Origin: Bifidobacterium dentium JCM 1195 = DSM 20436
GTDB lineage: Bacteria; Actinomycetota; Actinomycetes; Actinomycetales; Bifidobacteriaceae
Length of the DNA stretch: 64,000 bases
Direction: 5' to 3'
Assembly (NCBI RefSeq): GCF_001042595.1
Contig: NZ_AP012326.1
Location: 1,922,001-1,986,000 of the forward strand
The position numbers were made by a program, and so were the translations under genes. The notes under the pieces were generated by a model, which was given only the letters and a program-made list of their open reading frames with translations, did not search any database and was not told the DNA's origin. Shown piece by piece: positions 58,239 through 64,000 of this stretch (position 1 is its first letter; each line of letters starts with the position of its first letter).

Positions 58239-59669
58239 ATGTCGATAATGCATTCCAACATCAATACCATCGCGGCAGGTTATGGTTATTCTGGTGGTGC
58301 CGATTCCGACAGCGTGGAAGTCAACCCACTGTTCGCCCGTCCGAAGGAAGCCAAGGCCTTCTCTAAGTTCAAGATTCCGCAGGAAGGAAGCCTACCGGAG
58401 ACCGCCTATCAGGTGGTGCACGACGACGCCATGCTTGACGGCAACGCACGCCTGAACCTCGCGACCTTCGTAAGCACCTGGATGGACGATTATGCGAACC
58501 GCCTGTACATGGAGGCGGCCGACAAGAACATGATCGACAAGGACGAGTACCCGAAGACCGCCGAAGTCGAATCCCGCTGCTGGCATATGCTCGCCGACCT
58601 CTGGCATGCGCCGGACCCGATGAATACCATCGGAACCTCCACCATCGGCTCCTCCGAGGCATGCATGCTGGGCGGCCTGGCCTTGAAGCGCCGCTGGAAG
58701 GAAGCGCGAGAAAAGGCCGGCCTGCCGGCCGATCGACCGAATCTGGTGATGAGCAGCGCCGTGCAGGTGTGCTGGGAGAAGTTCTGCAACTACTTCGACG
58801 TGGAACCGCGTTACGTGCCGATCTCCGAAGAGCACAAAGTGCTTGACGGCTACGACCTCGACAAGTACGTCGACGAGAACACCATCGGCGTGGTGGCCAT
58901 CATGGGCGTGACCTACACGGGCATGTACGAGCCGGTCAAGAAGATCTCCGACGCGTTGGACCGCATCGAGGAACGCACCGGACTCGATGTGCGCATCCAC
59001 GTGGATGCCGCTTCGGGCGGTATGATCGCACCGTTCATCCAGCCCGACCTTCAGTGGGACTTCCGCGTCAAGCGCGTGTACTCCATCAGTACCTCCGGAC
59101 ACAAGTACGGTCTGGTCTACCCGGGCCTGGGCTGGGTGGTATGGCGTGAGACCGCCGACCTGCCGGAAAGCCTGATCTTCAAGGTGAGCTATCTGGGCGG
59201 CGAAATGCCGACCTTTGCGCTGAACTTCTCCCGCCCCGGCGCTCAGGTGCTGTTGCAGTACTACATGTTCCTGCGTTTGGGATTCGAAGGCTACCGCCGC
59301 GTGCAGCAGGCCGCGCACGATGTGGCGAAGTACCTGTCGGGCGAAATCGCCAAGATGGACGACTTCACTCTATGGAACGACGGTTCCGATATTCCGGTGT
59401 TCGCTTGGATGCTCAAGGACAAGCCGGATCGCAAGTGGAACCTGTACGATCTGCAGGATCGTCTGCGCATGAAGGGCTGGCTAGTGCCGGCCTATCCGAT
59501 GCCGGTGGATCTAACGCAGGTGACCGTGCAGCGCATCGTGGTGCGCAACGGATTCAGCCATGATATGGCCGAATCGTTCCTGAAGGATCTGAAGGCCTGT
59601 GTGAAGTATCTGGATGGATTGAAGGCGCCGATGCCGAGCGAGGCACGGGTCTCCGGCTTCCATCACTGA
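58239..59669 (+). CDS. gadB: Glutamate decarboxylase
   Basis: The 476-residue pyridoxal-phosphate enzyme converts L-glutamate to GABA and CO2, consuming a proton in the cytoplasm. Motifs: TSTIGSSEACMLGG (about 133-146), HVDAASGGMIAPF (254-266), and the cofactor lysine Lys289 in SGHKYGLVYPG. The C-terminus ends SGFHH. A His near the C-terminus closes the active site at neutral pH in E. coli GadB, so a similar pH switch is possible. AAAGGAAG precedes ATG 58239. gadC follows after 166 nt that contain a strong hairpin. Confidence 0.97.
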   Translation: MSIMHSNINTIAAGYGYSGGADSDSVEVNPLFARPKEAKAFSKFKIPQEGSLPETAYQVVHDDAMLDGNARLNLATFVSTWMDDYANRLYMEAADKNMIDKDEYPKTAEVESRCWHMLADLWHAPDPMNTIGTSTIGSSEACMLGGLALKRRWKEAREKAGLPADRPNLVMSSAVQVCWEKFCNYFDVEPRYVPISEEHKVLDGYDLDKYVDENTIGVVAIMGVTYTGMYEPVKKISDALDRIEERTGLDVRIHVDAASGGMIAPFIQPDLQWDFRVKRVYSISTSGHKYGLVYPGLGWVVWRETADLPESLIFKVSYLGGEMPTFALNFSRPGAQVLLQYYMFLRLGFEGYRRVQQAAHDVAKYLSGEIAKMDDFTLWNDGSDIPVFAWMLKDKPDRKWNLYDLQDRLRMKGWLVPAYPMPVDLTQVTVQRIVVRNGFSHDMAESFLKDLKACVKYLDGLKAPMPSEARVSGFHH

Positions 59670-59713
59670 GTCTCTACCAATCGCCATCCTCCGTCGCGCC
59701 CGCACGCGACACC

Positions 59714-59746
59714 GCGAAGCCTCATCCGTGGGAGGTGAGGCTTCGC
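59714..59746 (+). terminator. Hairpin between gadB and gadC
   Basis: GCGAAGCCTCA (59714-59724) and TGAGGCTTCGC (59736-59746) form an 11-bp perfect stem. No U-run follows, so partial termination or message stabilisation between gadB and gadC is more likely than a complete stop. Confidence 0.5.
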
Positions 59747-59835
59747 CCACCTTGGCGAATGCCCTCGGCTGGCGAAGGATGGAGAGGAAACCATGTTTGT
59801 TCCTACAACGATTATGTTTATGAAAGCTGGCTGCA

Positions 59836-61443
59836 ATGACAGTTCATGCAAAGAAACCGCTTGCCGTGATAGCGCACAATGCGAGCGCGGCGGCACATTC
59901 AGGATTCGCGCGTTCCGGAGCGGGCACGGCCGTGAGGCCGGTCGAGAAACCGTCCAAATCGCCTGCCGGTGCAGACAATCATGCACATACGGGCACACAT
60001 GCACATGCCGGGGCGAGTAGCAAAGCCCTGATGTCGGTCGGTCAGCTGGCCATGCTGACCGTGGTGGCAGTGGCCTCTCTACGTTCTTTGCCGGCCATGG
60101 CCGATTATGGTCTGGCATCCATACTGCTGTATCTGATTCCGGCCGTGTTCTTCCTGGTGCCGGCCGCACTGGTCGCCGCCGAACTGGCTACCGGATGGAA
60201 AGGCGGTGTGTATGTGTGGGTGCGCGAGGCGTTCGGTAACCGTTTCGGCTTTCTTGCCATCTGGCTGCAGTGGATTCAGAACGTGGTGTGGTATCCAATT
60301 CAGATCGCCTTCATCGCGGTGAGCCTTTCGTATGTGTTCGGTGCCGGCAATCTGGGCAATAACGGCGTGTACATTGCCGCAGTGATCATCGTGCTGTATT
60401 GGATCAGCACGGTGGTGGCTTTGCGTGGCGGCAATCTCTTCGCCAAGGTCGGCTCGATCTCCGGACTGATCGGTACCCTGTTCCCCGCGCTGCTGCTGAT
60501 CGTGTTCGGCGCGATCTGGCTGGGCATCGGCGAGCCGATGCACACTTCCATGCACGCCTCCGCTTTGCTGCCGCCGTGGACCGGCATCGCATCGATCGTG
60601 CTCATCGTCTCCAACGTGCTGGCTTATGCGGGCATGGAAGTCAACGCCGTGCATGCCAATGACATGAAGAATCCGGGCCATCAGTTCCCGCGCGCCATCG
60701 CACTGGCCACCGCGTTGATTCTGCTCGTGTTCATTCTGCCGACTCTGGCCATCGCCTTCGCCGTGCCGCATCGTGAGCTCGGTCTGATCGATGGCATCAA
60801 TCTGGCGTTCAAGGAGTTCTTCGACCACTTCGGCATGAGCTGGGGCACCCCGATCATTTCGCTGCTGATCGCATTCGGCGCGTTCGCTTCCGTCGTGACA
60901 TGGATCGCAGGACCCTCTCGCGGCCTTCTGGCCGCCGCCCGCACCGGTTTGATGCCGCCGATGCTGCAGAAGCGCAACGCCCACGGTGTTCAGGAAGGCA
61001 TTCTGATTCCGCAGGGTGTGATCGTGACCGTGCTGGCGTTGCTGTTCGTGCTGATTCCGAATGGTAATACCGCCTTCGCGACACTGGTCGATATGGCCAC
61101 CGCACTGTATCTGGTGATGTACATGCTGATGTTCGCCTCCGCGATTCGGCTGCGCAAGATCCATCCCGAAGTCAGGCGCACGTACCGTGTGCCGGCTATT
61201 CGTCTGATTGCGGGCGTCGGCTTCATCGCCTCCGCCGCGGCCTTCGTGCTGACGTTCGTGCGTCCGGCCGGATTTACCGGTCTGAGCACCACGGCCTACG
61301 CGATTCTGGTGGCCGTGGTTGTGGTGGTGCTTGGCATGCCGCCGCTGATTCTGTATGCGATGCGCAAGTCGAATTGGGATATGCGTTCGGACGCGGAGAA
61401 GAACGCGGACGCAAAAGGAATGCTGGTGAATCCGGAAGGATAG
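59836..61443 (+). CDS. gadC: Glutamate/GABA antiporter (amino acid/polyamine/organocation family)
   Basis: The 535-residue membrane protein has about 12 helices. APC landmarks include VPAALVAAELATGWKGGVYV and the WLQWIQNVVWYP segment. Placement behind gadB indicates exchange of external glutamate for internal GABA. The first 60 residues are unusual, being hydrophilic with a His-rich piece (AGADNHAHTGTHAHAGASS). ATG 59836 has no good ribosome binding site, whereas GAGAGGAAACC precedes ATG 59793 in another frame, which runs to 60020. The real start may be here, at a later ATG (60034, before SVGQLAML), or depend on that leader frame. Confidence 0.9.
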   Translation: MTVHAKKPLAVIAHNASAAAHSGFARSGAGTAVRPVEKPSKSPAGADNHAHTGTHAHAGASSKALMSVGQLAMLTVVAVASLRSLPAMADYGLASILLYLIPAVFFLVPAALVAAELATGWKGGVYVWVREAFGNRFGFLAIWLQWIQNVVWYPIQIAFIAVSLSYVFGAGNLGNNGVYIAAVIIVLYWISTVVALRGGNLFAKVGSISGLIGTLFPALLLIVFGAIWLGIGEPMHTSMHASALLPPWTGIASIVLIVSNVLAYAGMEVNAVHANDMKNPGHQFPRAIALATALILLVFILPTLAIAFAVPHRELGLIDGINLAFKEFFDHFGMSWGTPIISLLIAFGAFASVVTWIAGPSRGLLAAARTGLMPPMLQKRNAHGVQEGILIPQGVIVTVLALLFVLIPNGNTAFATLVDMATALYLVMYMLMFASAIRLRKIHPEVRRTYRVPAIRLIAGVGFIASAAAFVLTFVRPAGFTGLSTTAYAILVAVVVVVLGMPPLILYAMRKSNWDMRSDAEKNADAKGMLVNPEG

Positions 61444-61459
61444 TCCCCGTACTACCTTC

Positions 61460-61524
61460 TTCTTCCAAGAGGAAGAAACTGAACCATGACAGGCGGCTGC
61501 TCCCGTTAGAGGCGCAACCGCCTG
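61460..61524. terminator. Hairpins between the convergent genes gadC and def
   Basis: TTCTTCC 61460-61466 / GGAAGAA 61471-61477 and CAGGCGG 61490-61496 / CCGCCTG 61518-61524 lie back to back in the 93-nt gap and can serve both strands. Confidence 0.55.
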
Positions 61525-61536
61525 TTCGCATACCGT

Positions 61537-62193
61537 TTAAAGATCGAAGCCGAGTTCGGCGGCGGCTTCGGTCGGCACCGGATCCTCACACCAGAAATCC
61601 TCAAGATTCTCATTGGTGGTCAGGCTCCGAATCTCCGCCTTGTCGATGTACAGCTCGCCGCTGAGATGATCGGTCTCATGCTGGAAGATGCGTGCCGGCC
61701 AACCATGCAGATGCTCCTCATGCCTGTTGCCATCCTCATCCTGCCACCGTGCGGTGATGTCAAGCCAGCGCTTGCGCACAGCCTGATACCCGTCGAAGCT
61801 CAGGCAGCCCTCATAGAAGCTGCGGGTCTGCGTACCAATAGGCTCATAGCTGGGATTGATGATCACGTGGAACGGGAATTCCGCCGCCTCGCGCGGATCG
61901 CCGTCATCGCCATCACGTACATGATCCTCCACCACGGCCAGGGCCAGGCCCAGGCCAATTTGCGTGGCGGCCAATCCGACGCCCGGGGCTTCAAGCATGG
62001 TGACGTGCATGGTGTCGATAAGCTTGTCGAGCGTCTTGCGGCTCAGCTGCCCCTCATAGGCTGCGGTCTGCTGGCGCAGCACCGGTTCGCCGGCCTGCAC
62101 GATCGGCAACAGTTTGTCCTTGCCGCCGGATTTGATGAGTTTCTCGACCTCGCGGTTGAGCTCGAGATTCACTTTTGCATTACGTCCAAACAT
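61537..62193 (-). CDS. def: Peptide deformylase
   Basis: The 218-residue enzyme removes the formyl group from new N-terminal methionines. All three motifs are intact: GVGLAATQIG (71-80), EGCLS with metal ligand Cys130, and QHETDHLSG with His172, Glu173 and His176. ATG 62193 follows GGAG. The frame is open up to 62265, but those residues are not family-like. The N-terminal extension of about 25 residues before LLPIV is typical for actinobacterial enzymes. It lies downstream of glmM on the same strand with a gap of 117 nt. Confidence 0.96.
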   Translation of the reverse strand: MFGRNAKVNLELNREVEKLIKSGGKDKLLPIVQAGEPVLRQQTAAYEGQLSRKTLDKLIDTMHVTMLEAPGVGLAATQIGLGLALAVVEDHVRDGDDGDPREAAEFPFHVIINPSYEPIGTQTRSFYEGCLSFDGYQAVRKRWLDITARWQDEDGNRHEEHLHGWPARIFQHETDHLSGELYIDKAEIRSLTTNENLEDFWCEDPVPTEAAAELGFDL

Positions 62194-62310
62194 GTTTTCT
62201 CCGTTGTTCTTGTTCCCGGCACGCTTCCCTCCATCTCCCTGTGCCATGATGTCATGCCGCAGCATGGCATTTCCTTCGTCAGAGATCGTCAGAGGGTGAA
62301 ACGGGGATCG

Positions 62311-63693
62311 CTACAATGCGAGCTCGTCGGCCACGACCTTGGCAAGGCGTTCGCACACCTCGTCGGCCTGCTGCTGGGTTTCGGCCTCGGCCATGACGCG
62401 CACGAGCGGCTCGGTGCCGGACGGACGCAACAGCACGCGACCGGTATCTCCCAGCATCTTCTCCTCGCGTTCGACGGCTGCCTGCACCTTGGCATTGGTA
62501 TCGGCGGCCAGCTTGTCGACATTCGGTACATTGATCAGCCGTTGCGGCAGTTGCGGGAAGTCTGCGGCGAGCTCCTTGAGACTCTTGCCGGACTGTACCA
62601 CCTCATTGCACAGGGTCAGTGCGGTCAAGGTGCCGTCGCCGGTGGTGGCGAATTCGCGATTGATGACATGGCCGGACTGCTCGCCACCAAGCGAATAGTC
62701 ACCGCGCAGCATCTCTTCAAGCACGTAACGGTCGCCGACGTTGGTCTGTACGGTCTTGATGCCCATGGAACGCAGGGCGAGCTTAAGCCCCAGATTGCTC
62801 ATCACGGTCACCACCAAGGTGTCGTGATTGAGTTTGCCGGCGTTCTTCTTGGCGCGGGCCAGAATACCCATGATCTGATCGCCGTTGACCATGTTGCCAT
62901 CCTCATCCACGGCCAGGCAACGGTCGGCATCGCCATCGAAGGCCACACCCATGGCCGCATCGGAAGCCTTGACCATGGCCTGCAGCTGCTCCGGATGGGT
63001 GGAACCGGCGTTCTTGTTGATGTTATAGCCATCCGGTGAGGCATTGATCACAATCACATCGGCACCTGCGCGACGCAGGGCTTCGGGAGCGACCACGGAC
63101 GTGGCGCCATTGGCGCAGTCAGCCACGATCTTCAGGCCCTTAAGCGGCTTCGGCTGGGACTTGTCAGGACCGATCGGGGCGATGGTGGAAACCAGATGGT
63201 CGATGTACAGGTTGGTTGCGGTGGCGGTGTCATGGCTCACACGGCCCACAGCGGCACCGGTCGGACGCTCCCAATCCTGACCAAGCACGGCTTCGATCTC
63301 GTCTTCCTTGGTGTCGGGCAGCTTGAAACCGCCACGGGCAAAGAATTTGATGCCGTTGTCGGGCATCGGATTGTGCGAGGCGGAGATCACGGCACCCATT
63401 TCGACGTTCAGCACGGAAGTCAGATAGGCGACGCCCGGAGTCGGAATGATGCCGGCGTCGATCACATCGAAACCGCCCGCAGACATGCCCGCCGACAGTG
63501 CTGCGGCAAGAAAATCGCCGGAAACTCGCGTATCACGGCCAACCAGCGCACGGCGACGGCCTTCGAACTCGCCTCTGTTGCCGTTATTTTCCAGCACACG
63601 CACTGCGGCATCGCCCAAATCGAGCGCCAGTTGTGCGGTCAGGTCCCTGTTTGCCAATCCTCGAACGCCGTCGGTTCCGAACATACGTGGCAT
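62311..63693 (-). CDS. glmM: Phosphoglucosamine mutase
   Basis: The 460-residue enzyme converts glucosamine-6-phosphate to glucosamine-1-phosphate for peptidoglycan precursors. The motifs are complete: RMFGTDGVRG at the start, the phosphoserine loop VISASHNPMPDNG (Ser106), the metal loop FDGDADRCL, and the phosphate-binding end LLRPSGTEPLVRVM. ATG 63693 is preferred over an in-frame TTG 9 nt upstream. pepN and glmM are probably separate units, because a terminator (63797-63833) lies between them. Confidence 0.97.
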   Translation of the reverse strand: MPRMFGTDGVRGLANRDLTAQLALDLGDAAVRVLENNGNRGEFEGRRRALVGRDTRVSGDFLAAALSAGMSAGGFDVIDAGIIPTPGVAYLTSVLNVEMGAVISASHNPMPDNGIKFFARGGFKLPDTKEDEIEAVLGQDWERPTGAAVGRVSHDTATATNLYIDHLVSTIAPIGPDKSQPKPLKGLKIVADCANGATSVVAPEALRRAGADVIVINASPDGYNINKNAGSTHPEQLQAMVKASDAAMGVAFDGDADRCLAVDEDGNMVNGDQIMGILARAKKNAGKLNHDTLVVTVMSNLGLKLALRSMGIKTVQTNVGDRYVLEEMLRGDYSLGGEQSGHVINREFATTGDGTLTALTLCNEVVQSGKSLKELAADFPQLPQRLINVPNVDKLAADTNAKVQAAVEREEKMLGDTGRVLLRPSGTEPLVRVMAEAETQQQADEVCERLAKVVADELAL

Positions 63694-63796
63694 GAGTCTC
63701 AAGTCCTCGCTATCTGAAGTTGCTTTTTCCTTGCACTATCGTACTCACCTCACGCCACCACAGCGCAGATCGTGATGAAACGTTACGGAGCACATA

Positions 63797-63833
63797 CGAA
63801 AGAAGGTGGATTCCCAAAGGAAATCCACCTTCT
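63797..63833 (-). terminator. Terminator behind the gene at the right edge
   Basis: AGAAGGTGGATT (63801-63812) and AATCCACCTTCT (63822-63833) form a 12-bp stem followed on the minus strand by TTTCGTAT. Confidence 0.75.
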
Positions 63834-63846
63834 GTCTCGGCTCTCG

Positions 63847-64000
63847 TCAGAGGGCGGCGTTGAAGTCGCGCACCTTCAGTGTGCGATGGGAGGCCTCCAC
63901 GTTGCCACGCACAATGCGCTTGAGCGCATTGTCGGCGTGCTCATGGGCGTCAAGCCACGCGTCACCGAGTTCGACCAGCTTGGCGGGGTCGGCATACCCC
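63847..64000 (-). CDS. pepN: C-terminal end of a probable aminopeptidase N, cut by the window edge
   Basis: The last 50 codons of a minus-strand gene enter from the right edge and end at TGA 63847-63849. The visible sequence (AKLVELGDAWLDAHEHADNA, then LKRIVRGNVEASHRTLKV) resembles the C-terminus of actinobacterial membrane alanyl aminopeptidases, which end with a helix of the type LKRLVxExxxxxxRAL. This is a short match judged by eye, and other helical C-termini could look alike. Confidence 0.55.
   Translation of the reverse strand, partial: GYADPAKLVELGDAWLDAHEHADNALKRIVRGNVEASHRTLKVRDFNAAL

Noticed and set aside
61666..63039. 457-codon plus-strand ORF opposite def and glmM
   Set aside because: def and glmM on the other strand have complete motifs; this ORF is a shadow.

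Overview
The window is chromosomal DNA from a Bifidobacterium. The evidence is the 16S and 23S rRNA genes, the locus for hydroxyproline-linked beta-arabinooligosaccharides known from B. longum, and a gadB-gadC pair. By recall only, the variable parts of the 16S gene and the gadBC pair fit the B. adolescentis / angulatum / ruminantium group. I could not align them, so the species is open.

Layout. (1) 1-10207: a glycan locus on the minus strand. It holds the 5' part of a GH121-type beta-L-arabinobiosidase, a complete GH127 beta-L-arabinofuranosidase, two ABC permeases and a lipoprotein binding protein. A divergent LacI-type regulator follows, and candidate operators lie upstream of both transcription units. 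(2) 10208-25221: mostly housekeeping and small accessory genes. These are a solitary divergent 5S rRNA gene with its own promoter and terminator, a VOC protein, a FucP-like permease, a DUF4391 protein, Ppx/GppA, an aminotransferase, a solitary Vsr nuclease, a Gfo/Idh/MocA oxidoreductase, a 173-bp inverted-repeat element, a Nudix hydrolase beside a PLD-helicase-DUF3427 protein, and two unknown genes. (3) 25215-30241: a decaying zone with a GH3 beta-glucosidase pseudogene, a GyrI-like gene and remnants.

(4) 30.5-50.2 kb: an accessory island of mainly unknown genes with a nuclease/defence flavour. It carries an ImmA/IrrE-type protease operon with a frameshift, a DEDD exonuclease, a coiled-coil/membrane/DUF4357 protein split by a frameshift, and an McrC without McrB. 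A minus-strand operon then combines a zeta-type P-loop kinase, two HAD phosphatases and very acidic small proteins. A zinc-ribbon membrane protein and a membrane-anchored NERD-like nuclease follow. The 9-mer TATCCGGTG occurs seven times here, always between genes and always pointing at the next gene, so part of the island is probably co-regulated. I found no integrase, transposase or tRNA.

(5) 50.2-56.4 kb: a complete rRNA operon (16S-23S-5S on the minus strand) with repeated boxA-like sites and tandem terminators. (6) 56.4-64 kb: core genes. These are a second DEDD exonuclease (paralog of the island copy), gadB and gadC (glutamate-dependent acid resistance), def, glmM and the 3' end of a probable pepN.

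The strongest leads are the TATCCGGTG-linked island, its kinase/phosphatase operon, the protease operon, the Nudix/PLD-helicase pair and the autonomous 5S gene. All positions were read by eye. Gene starts were chosen from ribosome binding sites and overlaps.
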